64,000 nt of DNA from an uncultured Rothia sp. (GCF_916715725.1 NZ_CAKAPD010000007.1:51961-115960); one strand, 5' to 3'. Shown: positions 1-11,100, numbered from the stretch's first letter. The notes: generated from the sequence alone by a model not told the origin. Program-made: numbers and translations.

Positions 1-476
1 TTATTGGTATGTTTATTCTGATTGGTCGCCGTGCTTCGAACTCTCGTGTTCGTTCGGCTACCACTCGTAATGATGTTCTGATGTATGTCGTTTTGGTTCT
101 GGTGATTCTCGCTGGTACCGCGGCTACTCTGCTTTCGGCAGTGAACCCCTCGGGCGGTTTGCCTCCGGTGAATGGTCACGAGGTTCACTTCAACTACCGT
201 GAGACCATTGCTGTTTGGTTCCGTTCGCTGTTCTACTTCCACCCTGAGGTGGCCCTGATGGTGAATATTCCTGTGGCTTTCAAGATTCACATCGTGGTGG
301 CTATGGTCCTGTTCATCATTTGGCCCTTTACCCGCCTGGTGCACGCACTGACTGTGCCCCTGCACTACCTCTTCCGCCCCTACACCGTGTACCGCTCTCG
401 TGGCGGCCAGCGTGTTGGTGCACGTCGAGGTTGGGATCCGGTAGGCACTCTCCCGCGTGAGCGCGCCGACCGCTAA
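1..476 (+). CDS. narI: Respiratory nitrate reductase gamma subunit (NarI), C-terminal part
   Basis: This is the 3' end of narI; the reading frame is open to the left edge, so the start lies outside the window. NarI is the membrane cytochrome b that takes electrons from quinol and passes them to the NarGH nitrate reductase. The fragment has three or so hydrophobic helices and ends in a basic, Arg-rich cytoplasmic tail. Two histidines 18 residues apart, in KIH and RLVH around nucleotides 286-342, match the spacing of the paired haem ligands His187 and His205 of E. coli NarI. It lies 30 bases before narK, so the two were probably transcribed together at the end of a narGHJI operon. The family assignment is firm; completeness of the gene cannot be judged here. 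Confidence 0.9.
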   Translation, partial: IGMFILIGRRASNSRVRSATTRNDVLMYVVLVLVILAGTAATLLSAVNPSGGLPPVNGHEVHFNYRETIAVWFRSLFYFHPEVALMVNIPVAFKIHIVVAMVLFIIWPFTRLVHALTVPLHYLFRPYTVYRSRGGQRVGARRGWDPVGTLPRERADR

Positions 477-506
477 TACACACATCCATATTGCAAAAGA
501 GGAAAT

Positions 507-1727
507 ATGAGCACCCCTGCTGCACCGAGCTACGACCTAAAGAAGGGTCAGCTCTTTAACGTTCTGCTGGCAACCTTCGCCTCGACCATTGGTTTCTGGG
601 CATGGACCATCGTCGGCCCGCTTGCAAAAATGTATGCCAAGCAGATGCACCTGGACGCTGGTATGACCAGTGTTCTGGTCGCTATGCCGATTTTTATCGG
701 CGCTATCGGCCGTATTCCTATCGGCGGTCTGACTGACCGTTACGGTGGTCGTATTATGTTCACCGTTGTTCTGGCTATCAGTGCACCGCTGGTTCTGCTG
801 GTGGGCGTGGCTGGTCAGATGAACTCGTTGCCCATGCTGCTGATTGTCTCCTTCTGCCTGGGTATTGCTGGTACCGTGTTCGCTGTGGGTATTCCCTTCA
901 GCTCGGCATGGTATGACGTATCGAAGAAGGGCTTCGCAACCGGCGTGTTCGGTGCGGGCATGGTGGGTACTGCGGTTTCCGCATTCGCTACCCCCCGCCT
1001 GGTGCAGAGTATCGGTTACTTCCCGACTCACATCCTGGTCGCTGTGATTTGTGCAGTGACCGCTGTGATTTCTTTCGTGTTCCTGAAGGACTCCCCGGCA
1101 ACCATCGGCCGTGAGGTCACTCCGCTGATGCCGAAGATTGTTCAGGCATTCAAGGTGAAGACCACTTGGCAGCTGTGCTTCCTCTACGCTGTTGTGTTCG
1201 GTGCGTTCGTGGCATTCTCGAACTACCTGCCTACTTACCTGAGCAACATCTACAGCTTCAACGCTAACGATGCTGGTATGCGTGCGGCTGGCTTTGCGGC
1301 TGCTGCTGTGATCGCTCGTCCCTTCGGTGGTGTTCTGGCTGATAAGTTCGGTCCGAAGGTTATCTCCCTCATCTCCCTGGGCGGTGTGGTGATCTTGGCA
1401 GTTATTACCGCGTTCCAGCCTAATGCTGAGCACGTGTATGGTGCTGTCTTCATTCTGATGGCTGCTCTGCTGGGTCTGGGCCACGGCTCGGTCTTCGGCT
1501 GGGTGGGTCGTGCAGCTGACCCGAAGAACGTTGGCGCGGTGTCCGGTGTGATTGCTGCTGCTGGTGCTCTGGGTGGCTTCTTCCCGCCGCTGGTGATGGG
1601 TGCAACCTACAACCAGGAGCACAACAACTACTTCATCGGTCTGATGCTGCTGGCTGTGACTGCGGCTCTGGCTTTCCTGTCGGCGTTCCTGGTGCCGCAC
1701 GGTGGCAAGCCCAACCACGCTAAGTAG
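507..1727 (+). CDS. narK: Nitrate/nitrite MFS transporter
   Basis: This 406-residue major facilitator protein has about 12 hydrophobic segments. The MFS motif A (GGLTDRYGGR) lies at residues 73-82. The nitrate-porter glycine-rich signature (AVGIPFSSAWY and GVFGAGMVGTA) follows around residues 128-155. Arg69 in helix 2 and an Arg in the IARPFGG motif near residue 270 sit where NarK proteins place the two substrate-binding arginines. It probably imports nitrate or exchanges it for nitrite during nitrate respiration, which fits its position directly after narI. A GAGG-type ribosome site precedes the ATG. Transport direction cannot be told from sequence. Confidence 0.88.
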   Translation: MSTPAAPSYDLKKGQLFNVLLATFASTIGFWAWTIVGPLAKMYAKQMHLDAGMTSVLVAMPIFIGAIGRIPIGGLTDRYGGRIMFTVVLAISAPLVLLVGVAGQMNSLPMLLIVSFCLGIAGTVFAVGIPFSSAWYDVSKKGFATGVFGAGMVGTAVSAFATPRLVQSIGYFPTHILVAVICAVTAVISFVFLKDSPATIGREVTPLMPKIVQAFKVKTTWQLCFLYAVVFGAFVAFSNYLPTYLSNIYSFNANDAGMRAAGFAAAAVIARPFGGVLADKFGPKVISLISLGGVVILAVITAFQPNAEHVYGAVFILMAALLGLGHGSVFGWVGRAADPKNVGAVSGVIAAAGALGGFFPPLVMGATYNQEHNNYFIGLMLLAVTAALAFLSAFLVPHGGKPNHAK

Positions 1728-1778
1728 GGTCTTCTAATACATCCTTCTGCGGGATGTATGTGAAGTTTGTTTTGACTG

Positions 1779-1820
1779 AGTCCGGCTCGTTTTCTCTTCG
1801 GAGGGAACGAGCCGGACTTT
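1779..1820 (+). terminator. Intrinsic terminator after narK
   Basis: A 13-bp perfect stem (AGTCCGGCTCGTT with AACGAGCCGGACT) is followed by a short T run. A smaller hairpin, ATACATCC with GGATGTAT, precedes it at 1737-1759. Confidence 0.75.
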
Positions 1821-2011
1821 GTGTGTTTCTGCTGTTTTTCGTCTGACGGGGAGGGGGTTTAGTGGGGCAGAAGAGTTTGATGTTTAGGCATGTCAAATGT
1901 TGGTAAAGCTGGCAAAACTTTGTGGAGATGTGGGACACTTAAGATGTTCGACTCGTCGCAATAGCGCGACGTGCCCCCTCTACGGTTTGCGCCGACCAAT
2001 AGGAGAACCCT

Positions 2012-4852
2012 ATGTCCTTTATTGAACGTCATCTCGGCCCCCGTTCCGCAGACGCAGAGCAGATGCTCGAAACCCTGGGATATTCTTCCCTGGATGCGCT
2101 GATGGACGCTGTTGTCCCTTCTCAGATTCGCCTTGACGGCGATCTGCAGCTGCCTGCTCCGCTGTCGGAGCATGAGGCTCAGGCAAAGATTGCCGGCTAT
2201 GCAGCGAAGAATAAGGTTCTCGCCCAGATGATTGGTGCCGGATACTACGATGCTGTAACTCCCGCGGTTCTGCGCCGTAACATTCTGGAGAACCCCGGTT
2301 TCTATACTTCTTACACCCCGTACCAGGCTGAGATTTCTCAGGGTCGTCTGGAGGCTCTGCTGAACTTCCAGAACACCGTGATGGAGCTGACCGGCCTGGA
2401 GATTGCTAACTCTTCCCTGCTGGATGAGGCTTCTGCGGTGGCTGAAGCTGCTGTCATGATGCACCGTGCAAACCGCAAGGTGAAGAACGGTTTCTTCGCT
2501 ATTGACTCCCGTTGCCTGCCTCAGGTTATTTCGGTGACTCGTGGTCGTGCAGAGATGCTCGGCATTCCTTTCGTGATTACTGATTTCTCTGAGGGCCTGC
2601 CCGAGGGCGACCTGTACGGTGTCGTTCTGGCGTACCCCGGTAATGAAGGCGAGATTCGCGATATTGAGCCGCTGATTAAGGCCGCTAAGGAGCGTAATGC
2701 TCTGGTCACCGTTGTTGCTGACCTGCTGGCTCTGACCCTGCTGAAGTCCCCGGGTGAGCTGGGTGCTGATATTGCTGTGGGTAACACTCAGCGTTTCGGT
2801 CTGCCCTTCTTCTTCGGTGGCCCGCACGCAGCGTACATGGCTGTTCATAAGGGTATGGAACGTACTATGCCCGGTCGTCTGGTGGGTGTTTCTAAGGACT
2901 CTGCCGGTAAGCCTGCGTACCGTCTGGCTCTGCAGACTCGTGAGCAGCACATCCGCCGTGAGAAGGCTACTTCCAATATTTGTACTGCTCAGGCTCTGCT
3001 GGCGATTGTTGCTGGCGCTTACGCGATGTACCACGGTCCTGAGGGTCTGCGCGCTATCGCGAACCGTCTGCACACCAACGCCGCTCGTGTTGCTACTGCG
3101 CTGAAGGCTGCGGGCTACGGCATTGCTCACGACACTTTCTTCGACACTGTTGTGGTGGAGGCTCCTGGCCGCGCTGACGAGCTGGTTGCGAAGGCTCTGG
3201 AAGCTGGCGTGAACATCCGCCGCTTCGACGAGAACCGTGTTGGTATTTCCGTGGGTGAATCTCACGGTGAGGAACTGCTCAAGAGCCTGGTTGAGGCTCT
3301 GGGCGGCACCCTGGGTGAGGCAGATGCACAGTACGATCTGCCCGCTGAGCTGCTGCGTACCGATGATTACATGCAGCACCCGATTTTCCACAAGTACCGC
3401 TCCGAGACCGAGATGATGCGCTACCTGCGTCACCTCGCTGATAAGGACCTGGCGCTTGACCGCACCATGATTCCGCTGGGTTCGTGCACCATGAAGCTGA
3501 ATGCGGCTGCTGAGATGGAGCCCATCTCTTGGCCCGAGTTCGCGAATATTCACCCGCTGGTCCCGGAGGATCAGGCTGAGGGCTGGCACGAGCTGATTAA
3601 GGACCTGAGCGAGTGGCTGGTTGCTATTACCGGTTACGATGCTATCTCCCTGCAGCCGAACTCGGGTGCGACCGGTGAGTACGCTGGTCTGCGCGCTATC
3701 CGTTCCTTCCACGAGGCTAATGGTGACCACGAGCGCGACACCGTCCTGATTCCGCTGTCTGCTCACGGTACTAACGCGGCATCTGCTGCTCTGGCTGGTC
3801 TGAAGGTTGCCGGTGTGGCAACTGCGGCTGACGGTTCTATTGATGTTGACGACCTGAAGGCAAAGATCGAGAAGTACGGTCCCAAGGTTGCCGGCATCAT
3901 GATTACCTACCCCTCCACTCACGGTGTGTTTGAGGAGCAGGTTGCTGAGGTTTGCCAGCTGGTTCACGAGGCTGGCGGCCAGGTGTACCTGGACGGTGCG
4001 AACCTGAACGCTCAGATGGGCTTCGCTCAGCCCGGTAAGTTCGGTGGCGACGTTTCGCACCTGAACCTGCACAAGACCTTCTCCATTCCTCACGGTGGTG
4101 GCGGCCCCGGTGTTGGCCCGCTGGCTGTTCGTGAGCACCTGGCGAAGTTCCTGCCCGGTGACGCATACCGCGCTGATGCTGAGGGTAAGCTCCCCAACGA
4201 TGCTGCACTGCCGATTTCGCAGGCGTTCTTCGGCTCTGCCGGTGTTCTGCCGATTAGCTGGATGTACATTGCGATGACTGGTGCTCAGGGTCTGAAGGAC
4301 TCTTCGCAGTACGCGGTGCTGAACGCTAACTACATTGCGAAGAAGCTCAACGACAAGTACCCGGTGCTGTACACCGGCCCCGGCGGTCTGGTCGCTCACG
4401 AGTGCATCCTGGACCTGCGCCAGCTGACCGATCAGTCTCACGTGACTGCTGAGGATGTCTGCAAGCGTCTGATGGACTTCGGCTTCCACGCTCCGACTCT
4501 GGCGTTCCCGGTTCCGGGCACCCTGATGGTTGAGCCGACTGAGTCTGAGTCGAAGGAAGAGCTGGACCGCTTCATTGAGGCAATGGAGACCATCTACGAC
4601 GAGATTATCGAGGTGGCTGAGGGCAAGGTCGCTGTGGAGGATTCGGTTCTGCGCAACGCACCGCACACCGTTGATGTGGTGAGCGCTGATGAGTGGGATC
4701 GCCCCTACAGCCGTACCCAGGCAGCTTTCCCGGTTCCGAGCCTGCGCGCTAACAAGTACTTCACTTCGGTGGGTCGTATTGACGGCGCTGGCGGTGACCG
4801 TAACTTCGTGTGCGAATGCCCCCCGATGGAGGCTTTCGACCTGGAAGCATAA
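2012..4852 (+). CDS. gcvP: Glycine dehydrogenase (decarboxylating), glycine cleavage P protein
   Basis: This is a full-length, single-chain P protein of 946 residues, the usual size for the fused homodimeric form. It decarboxylates glycine using pyridoxal phosphate and hands the aminomethyl group to the lipoyl H protein. The PLP lysine is Lys688, in the motif NLHKTFSIPHGGGGPG. The N-terminal half carries the second GDC-P domain with YTPYQAEISQGRLE near residue 100. AGGAG lies about 7 bases before the ATG. The neighbours gcvT and sdaA point to catabolism of glycine and serine to one-carbon units, ammonia and pyruvate. No gcvH is present in the window, and no glycine riboswitch core was recognised upstream. 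Confidence 0.95.
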   Translation: MSFIERHLGPRSADAEQMLETLGYSSLDALMDAVVPSQIRLDGDLQLPAPLSEHEAQAKIAGYAAKNKVLAQMIGAGYYDAVTPAVLRRNILENPGFYTSYTPYQAEISQGRLEALLNFQNTVMELTGLEIANSSLLDEASAVAEAAVMMHRANRKVKNGFFAIDSRCLPQVISVTRGRAEMLGIPFVITDFSEGLPEGDLYGVVLAYPGNEGEIRDIEPLIKAAKERNALVTVVADLLALTLLKSPGELGADIAVGNTQRFGLPFFFGGPHAAYMAVHKGMERTMPGRLVGVSKDSAGKPAYRLALQTREQHIRREKATSNICTAQALLAIVAGAYAMYHGPEGLRAIANRLHTNAARVATALKAAGYGIAHDTFFDTVVVEAPGRADELVAKALEAGVNIRRFDENRVGISVGESHGEELLKSLVEALGGTLGEADAQYDLPAELLRTDDYMQHPIFHKYRSETEMMRYLRHLADKDLALDRTMIPLGSCTMKLNAAAEMEPISWPEFANIHPLVPEDQAEGWHELIKDLSEWLVAITGYDAISLQPNSGATGEYAGLRAIRSFHEANGDHERDTVLIPLSAHGTNAASAALAGLKVAGVATAADGSIDVDDLKAKIEKYGPKVAGIMITYPSTHGVFEEQVAEVCQLVHEAGGQVYLDGANLNAQMGFAQPGKFGGDVSHLNLHKTFSIPHGGGGPGVGPLAVREHLAKFLPGDAYRADAEGKLPNDAALPISQAFFGSAGVLPISWMYIAMTGAQGLKDSSQYAVLNANYIAKKLNDKYPVLYTGPGGLVAHECILDLRQLTDQSHVTAEDVCKRLMDFGFHAPTLAFPVPGTLMVEPTESESKEELDRFIEAMETIYDEIIEVAEGKVAVEDSVLRNAPHTVDVVSADEWDRPYSRTQAAFPVPSLRANKYFTSVGRIDGAGGDRNFVCECPPMEAFDLEA

Positions 4853-5024
4853 GGAGCCTATAACGCTCCTGGGTAGGCTGTAGCGGTCTACCTGCCTCAC
4901 CCGTCCTCAGGTTTCTGGGGGCGGGTGGGGGTCGCCTCCGCAGCGTATCTTGTGTCTGTGGGGGTGAATCAAATCTACGACGATTGAACGATAACAGCAC
5001 AAGGCTGTGCGTGAGGAGAATCTA

Positions 5025-6143
5025 ATGTCCCCCAAGAAGACCTCTCTGTACTCTGTCCACGAGAAGCTTGGCGCTTCTTTCACCGACTTCGGCGGCTGGG
5101 ATATGCCCCTGAAGTACGCTAATGACGTTGCTGAGCACGAGGCTGTCCGTACCCGTGCCGGTATTTTCGACCTGTCCCACATGGGTGAGTTCCGTGTGAC
5201 CGGTCCGGATGCGGGTGCGTTCCTGGATTACGCTCTGGTGTCGAACATGTCCATCCTGAAGGTCGGTAAGGCGAAGTACTCGATCCTGGTCAATGACAAG
5301 GGCGGCGTGATTGACGACCTGATTACTTACCGTCTGGGCGATGAGGAGTTCATGGTTGTTCCGAACGCTTCGAACATTGACACTGACTTTGCTGCGATGA
5401 GCGAGCGCCTGGGCGATTTCAAGGTTGAGTTCGTCAATGAGTCGGATCAGACGTCTCTGATTGCTGTTCAGGGTCCTCGTGCTGAGGAGATTCTGCTGGC
5501 TGCTGGCGTCTCTGATGAGGAGGCTGTCCGCGAGCTGAAGTACTACGCTTCGGTGCCGCTGACTGTTGCTGGCGTTGATGTTCTGCTGGCTCGTACCGGT
5601 TACACCGGTGAGGACGGTTTTGAGCTGTTCGTTCCGAATGAGAAGGCTGTTGAGCTGTGGGATAAGCTGGCTGCTGCCGGTGAGCCTTTCGGCATGATTC
5701 CTGCCGGTCTGGCTTCTCGTGACTCCCTGCGTCTTGAGGCTGGTATGCCGCTGTACGGTCACGAGCTGGGTCTTGAGATTACTCCGTTTGAGTCCGGTCT
5801 GGGCCGCCTGGTTGAGATTGCTCTGGAGAAGAAGGCTGCTAACTTCGTGGGTCGTGAGGCTCTGACTGAGCTGGCTAAGAGCGAGTCGAAGCGCATCCTG
5901 GTTGGTTTGAAGGCTCAGGCGAAGCGTCCTGCTCGTGCCGGTTCTAAGCTGGTGGATGCTGAGGGCAATGAGATTGGTGAGGTTACCTCCGGTATTCCTT
6001 CCCCGACTCTGGGCTTCCCGATTGCTATGGCGCTGGTGAACCGTGAGTTCTCTGAGGTTGGTTCTACTGTGGATGTTGATATCCGCGGTAAGCGTGCTCC
6101 GTTTGATGTTGTGGCTCTGCCGTTCTACAAGCGTGAGAAGTAA
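5025..6143 (+). CDS. gcvT: Aminomethyltransferase, glycine cleavage T protein
   Basis: This protein has 372 residues from the ATG at 5025. That start is preferred over the in-frame GTG at 5007 because GAGGAG lies just upstream of it. It moves the methylene group from the aminomethyl-lipoyl H protein to tetrahydrofolate and releases ammonia. The sequence shows the GCV_T folate-binding domain (DLSHMGEFRVTGPDA near residue 45, LLARTGYTGEDGFELF near residue 190) and the C-terminal beta-barrel domain. It lies 172 bases after gcvP; that gap has a small hairpin (GGAGC with GCTCC near 4853) but no clear terminator, so co-transcription is possible. Confidence 0.95.
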   Translation: MSPKKTSLYSVHEKLGASFTDFGGWDMPLKYANDVAEHEAVRTRAGIFDLSHMGEFRVTGPDAGAFLDYALVSNMSILKVGKAKYSILVNDKGGVIDDLITYRLGDEEFMVVPNASNIDTDFAAMSERLGDFKVEFVNESDQTSLIAVQGPRAEEILLAAGVSDEEAVRELKYYASVPLTVAGVDVLLARTGYTGEDGFELFVPNEKAVELWDKLAAAGEPFGMIPAGLASRDSLRLEAGMPLYGHELGLEITPFESGLGRLVEIALEKKAANFVGREALTELAKSESKRILVGLKAQAKRPARAGSKLVDAEGNEIGEVTSGIPSPTLGFPIAMALVNREFSEVGSTVDVDIRGKRAPFDVVALPFYKREK

Positions 6144-6173
6144 GAGTTTTTCTGCAGGTAATCTGTAGGGGAG

Positions 6174-6209
6174 AGGCGCCGTGTCCTGTGTGGGCACGGC
6201 GCCTTTTCT
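6174..6209 (+). terminator. Intrinsic terminator after gcvT
   Basis: A 10-bp stem (AGGCGCCGTG with CACGGCGCCT) is followed by TTTTC. Confidence 0.8.
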
Positions 6210-6266
6210 GCACTGTAACGTGGGGTTGAGGGGTGGGGGAGGGTGCGAAGTGTTCCGAGCCTTAGT

Positions 6267-6294
6267 TTGTGATGGTTCTGAAGTGCGTTAGGAT
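6267..6294 (+). promoter_or_regulatory. Putative sigma-70-type promoter for sdaA
   Basis: TTGTGA at 6267-6272 and TAGGAT at 6289-6294 are separated by 16 bases, downstream of the gcvT terminator. This is a motif match by eye only. Confidence 0.45.
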
Positions 6295-6417
6295 TAGAGC
6301 GGCCAGTCAAGGGTGATTGTCCGCATGCATAGACCGCAGATTGATGCGTGGTTCCTCCGTTGAGGGGTGCGTATTTTTTGGTGCGGTGCACAGACATTTT
6401 TATTTGAAGGACAGAAC

Positions 6418-7914
6418 GTGGCTATTAACCAGAGCGCACCCAGTAGCGCCCAGAAGAAGGCAGAGGCTCTGCCGTATGACATCAGCGTTTTTGAGATGTT
6501 CAGCATTGGTGTGGGTCCTTCGAGCTCGCATACGGTGGGGCCGATGCGCGCTTCGAACCGTTTTGTGGCGGAGCTGATTGATGAGGGCCTGCTGGAGCGT
6601 GTGACGGGTGTGCACGTTGATCTGTATGGTTCGTTGGCGGCTACGGGTGCTGGTCACGGCACGATGAGTGCTGCGTTGAAGGGCCTGTGCGGTTTTGTTC
6701 CGGAGACGATCAATATCGCTGAGTCTGAGGCGATGATTGAGCGTAATAGTGTGGACGGTACGCTGCCTCTGGCGGGTTACCCGTCTTCTGCTTACGGTGT
6801 GACTGCGCCCGGTGGTGAGGAGCAGAAGGTGTACGGCCCGGTGGTGAAGTACCGTGAGCTGGATATGACTCTGCGCCCTCTGACGGTTCTTCCGCGCCAT
6901 ACGAATGGTATGAAGATCGCGGCGTTTGCGGGTGAGCAGCTGCTGTTGGAGCGCACCTACTACTCGATTGGTGGCGGTTTCATTGTTGAGGGTTATGAGG
7001 AGGCGACCGGTGGTGCGTCGCTGATGAATCCTCCGTATCCGTTTGGTTCGGCTGCTGAGCTGCTGGAGATGGCGAATGAGTCTGGTCTGTCGATTGCGCA
7101 GTTGAAGATGGCGAATGAGTGTTCTCTGCGTTCTGAACAGGAGGTCCGTGACGGCATCCTGCATATCTACCGCGTGATGAAGGAGTGCATTGGCTCTTCT
7201 TTGGCACGTGTGGGTTATTTGCCGGGCCCGCTGAAGGTGCGTTGCCGTGCGGGTGCGTGGCATCGCGATTTGATGGTGGAGGATCCTTCGAAGTCTCCTG
7301 AGTTCGCTATTGACTGGGTGAACTTGATTGCTTTGGCGGTCAATGAGGAGAACGCTTTTGGCGGTCGCGTGGTGACTGCACCGACGAATGGTGCTGCGGG
7401 TATTATTCCGGCAGTGTTGCATTACGCAATGAACTACACGCAGGGTATTCGCCATTGCGGTCAGGCTGCCCGTGATCAGGCGGTTGTTGATTTCTTCTTG
7501 GCGTCTTCTGCTGTGGGTGTGCTGTATAAGAAGCGCGCGTCGATTTCTGGTGCTGAGGTTGGTTGCCAGGGTGAGGTGGGTAGTGCCTCCTCGATGGCTG
7601 CTGCCGGTTTGGCGCAGGTGATGGGTGGTACTCCCGAGCAGGTTGAGAATGCTGCTGAGATTGCGATGGAACACAACCTGGGTCTGACGTGTGATCCGGT
7701 GGGTGGTTTGGTGCAGATTCCGTGTATTGAGCGTAATGCGATGGCTGCGTCGAATGCTGTGACCGCGGCTCGTATGGCGTTGCGTGGCGATGGTACGCAC
7801 CGTGTGTCGTTGGATCAGGTGATTGAGACGATGCGTCAGACCGGTTTGGATATGTCTCACCGCTATAAGGAGACGTCCATGGGTGGTTTGGCTGTGAATG
7901 TGGTGGAATGCTAG
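6418..7914 (+). CDS. sdaA: L-serine ammonia-lyase (iron-sulfur type, single chain)
   Basis: This enzyme converts L-serine to pyruvate and ammonia. The GTG at 6418 is chosen because GAAGGA lies 7 bases upstream, giving 498 residues; the longer in-frame ATG at 6367 has no ribosome site. The beta domain begins with [16 protein letters not shown]. The alpha domain contains [12 protein letters not shown], and cysteines in [23 protein letters not shown] and IPCIER supply the candidate 4Fe-4S ligands of this family. The two domains are fused in one chain, as in most actinobacteria and in E. coli. Next to gcvP and gcvT it suggests a serine/glycine catabolic block. Confidence 0.93.
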   Translation: MAINQSAPSSAQKKAEALPYDISVFEMFSIGVGPSSSHTVGPMRASNRFVAELIDEGLLERVTGVHVDLYGSLAATGAGHGTMSAALKGLCGFVPETINIAESEAMIERNSVDGTLPLAGYPSSAYGVTAPGGEEQKVYGPVVKYRELDMTLRPLTVLPRHTNGMKIAAFAGEQLLLERTYYSIGGGFIVEGYEEATGGASLMNPPYPFGSAAELLEMANESGLSIAQLKMANECSLRSEQEVRDGILHIYRVMKECIGSSLARVGYLPGPLKVRCRAGAWHRDLMVEDPSKSPEFAIDWVNLIALAVNEENAFGGRVVTAPTNGAAGIIPAVLHYAMNYTQGIRHCGQAARDQAVVDFFLASSAVGVLYKKRASISGAEVGCQGEVGSASSMAAAGLAQVMGGTPEQVENAAEIAMEHNLGLTCDPVGGLVQIPCIERNAMAASNAVTAARMALRGDGTHRVSLDQVIETMRQTGLDMSHRYKETSMGGLAVNVVEC

Positions 7915-7932
7915 GTGCACGCTGTGGCAGGT

Positions 7933-7961
7933 TTGCACTCCTGATGAGGGTGTGGTAGACA
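7933..7961 (+). promoter_or_regulatory. Putative promoter for rpoBC
   Basis: TTGCAC (7933-7938), a 17-base spacer and TAGACA (7956-7961) lie immediately after sdaA. A 5' leader of about 200 bases would separate this from rpoB. The same hexamer style recurs before rplN, map and infA. Confidence 0.55.
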
Positions 7962-8171
7962 GAAGGGATTTCTTCCTGTATCGTTAGTATTTACGCTTTC
8001 CCTAACCTTTGTGCCTTCATATAGCGGTGGGCACGGGCTGAAGGTGACGTTTTTCCGTCCGACTCTATAGCTTCGAGCACCGTTCTATTCGGGGGCTGAG
8101 GTTGTCGTGTCGCCGGTAATGTCGCCGGGAGGCTGATTGCTAACAGACATGTCTGTGGAAGGATCCCCATT

Positions 8172-11100
8172 TTGGTCGCTTCGAGCACCTCTAACCATGA
8201 CGCCGCTAACGGCGCAGAGAACGTCTCGCGCCGAATTTCATTCGCGAAGATTAACGAACCGCTGAAGGTTCCCAACCTGCTTGCTATCCAGACCGATAGC
8301 TTCGACCGCCTCGTGGGTAACGAGCGCTGGGCGGAGCGTCTGGAAAAGGCGCAGGCTGCTGGTGACACTTCTGTCCCCGCTCAGTCCGGTCTGGCTGAGA
8401 TTTTTGAAGAAATCTCCCCGATTCGTGACTTCCAGGAGACTATGCAGCTCTCCTTCTCTGAGCCTGAGTTTGCTGACCCCAAGTACTCTGTTGAGGAGTG
8501 CAAGGACCGTGACGCAACCTACTCGGCTCCGCTGTACATTAAGGCTGAATTCATGAACCTCGCTACTGGCGAGGTCAAGCAGCAGACTCTGTTCATGGGT
8601 GACTTCCCCCTGATGACCGAGGCCGGTACCTTCGTTATTAACGGTACTGAGCGTGTGGTCGTTTCTCAGCTGGTGCGTTCCCCCGGTGCTTACTTCGAGA
8701 AGGCTCCGGACCGTACCTCCGATAAGGACATTTACTCTGCCCGCGTGATTCCTTCCCGCGGTGCATGGTTCGAGCTTGAGATTGATAAGCGCGACCAGGT
8801 TGGCGTGCGTCTGGACCGTAAGCGTAAGCAGTCCGTGACTGTTCTGCTGAAGGCTCTGGGCTGGACCGAGTCCAAGATCCTGGCTGAGTTCGGTCAGTAC
8901 GACTCCATCCGCGCAACCCTGGAGAAGGACTCCGTTAAGGACCGCGACGAGGCTCTGCTGGACATCTACCGCAAGCTGCGTCCGGGCGAACCCCCGACGG
9001 TTGAAGCTGCCCAGGCTCTGCTGGACAACATGTACTTCACCCCGCGCCGCTACGACCTGGCGAAGGTTGGCCGTTACAAGCTGAACCGTAAGCTCGGCGT
9101 GGACGTTCCCATGGATTCCCCCGAGGCTTCCGTTCTGAGCCAGGACGACATCGCTCAGATGATTCGTTACCTCTGCGCTCTGCACGCAGGCGAGACCAGC
9201 ATCCCCGGTGTCCGCGACGGCGAGGAAATCTCCCTCAAGATCGATATCGACGACATCGACCACTTCGGTAACCGTCGTATCCGCACCGTGGGCGAGCTGA
9301 TTGAGAACCAGATCCGTACCGGTCTGTCCCGTATGGAGCGCGTGGTTCGCGAGCGCATGACCACCCAGGACGTGGACGCTATTACCCCGCAGTCTCTGGT
9401 GAACATCCGCCCCGTCGTGGCAGCTATCAAGGAGTTCTTCGGTACTTCTCAGCTGTCGCAGTTCATGGACCAGAACAACCCGCTGGCAGGTCTGACCCAC
9501 AAGCGTCGTCTGTCCGCACTGGGCCCGGGCGGTCTGTCCCGTGACCGTGCAGGCATGGAAGTTCGAGACGTCCACCCCTCGCACTACGGTCGTATGTGCC
9601 CCATTGAAACCCCTGAAGGCCCGAACATTGGTCTGATTGGTTCGCTGGCAACCTACGGTCGCATCAACTCCTTCGGTTTCATTGAGACCCCCTACCGCGT
9701 GGTGACTGACGGCCGCGTGACCGACGAGGTCCGCTACCTGACCGCTGACGATGAGAAGTCTGTCGTTATCGCACAGGCAAACGCACCGCTGAACCCGGAC
9801 CGCACCTTCGCTGAGAACGAGGTTCTCTGCCGTGCGGGTGACGGCTCTGGTGAAGCTGTTCTGGTTGCTCCCGGTGCCGTACAGTACATGGACGTTTCCC
9901 CGCGCCAGATGGTGTCCGTGGCTACCGCCCTGATTCCTTACCTGGAGCACGACGACGCTAACCGAGCACTGATGGGTGCTAACATGCAGCGTCAGGCTGT
10001 GCCCCTGCTGGAGTCTGAGGCTCCCGTGGTTGGTACCGGTATGGAGAAGTACGCGGCACTGGATTCCGGTGACTCCGTGCTCGCGAAGAAGCCCGGTGTG
10101 GTTTCCTCCGTGGACGCTAAGACCGTTATCGTCCGTAACGACGACGGCTCTGTCTCCACCTACCCGATCATGAAGTTCTCCCGCTCGAACCCGGGTAACT
10201 GCTACAACCAGCGCGTTGTGGTGAAGGAAGGCCAGCGCGTCGAATACCGCGACGTTATTGCTGACGGCCCCTCCACCGACGGCGGCGAGCTGGCACTGGG
10301 TAAGAACCTGCTCGTGGCATACATGCCGTGGGAAGGCCTGAACTACGAGGATGCGATTATCCTCTCCCAGCGCATGGTTTCTGAGGACGTGCTGACCTCG
10401 ATTCACATTGAGGAGCACGAGATTGACGCCCGCGACACCAAGCTGGGCCCCGAGGAGATTACCCGCGATATCCCGAACGTGTCCGAGGATGTTCTCTCGG
10501 CTCTGGACGAGCGCGGCATCATCCACATTGGTGCCGAGGTTGAGGCTGGCGACATCCTGGTTGGTAAGGTCACCCCCAAGGGCGAGACCGAGCTGACCCC
10601 CGAGGAGCGCCTGCTGCGCGCAATCTTCGGTGAGAAGTCCCGCGAGGTTCGCGACACCTCCCTGAAGGTTCCTCACGGTGAGTCCGGTACCGTCATCGGT
10701 ATCCGCATCTTCGACCGCGAGAACAACGACGAGGACGATCTGCCCCCGGGCGTGAACCAGCTGGTCCGCGTGTACGTGGCTCAGAAGCGTAAGATTACCG
10801 ACGGCGACAAGCTTGCAGGCCGCCACGGTAACAAGGGTGTTATTTCCAAGATCCTGCCGATCGAGGATATGCCCTTCCTGGAAGACGGTACCCCCGTGGA
10901 CGTTATCCTGAACCCGCTGGGCGTGCCCGGTCGTATGAACATTGGTCAGGTTCTGGAAGTCCACACCGGTTGGCTGGCTAAGCAGGGTTGGAAGATTGAG
11001 GGCGAGCCCGAGTGGCTCAAGCACATGCCGAACTTCCCGAAGGAATCCGGCCCGACCCGCCTGGCAACCCCGGTGTTCGACGGTGCCCACGAGGACGAAC

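Noticed and set aside
1821..2011. Possible glycine riboswitch upstream of gcvP
   Set aside because: The conserved core sequences of that riboswitch were not seen in this gap or in 4853-5024.
1859..4900. Long minus-strand frame of 1013 codons opposite gcvP, and similar ones opposite rpoB, rpoC, fusA and glmS
   Set aside because: They mirror strongly conserved plus-strand genes, have no family resemblance or ribosome sites, and arise because codon bias leaves few antisense stops.
9423..9640. Rifampicin-resistance changes in rpoB
   Set aside because: The cluster reads like the common susceptible sequence; no resistance substitution is apparent.
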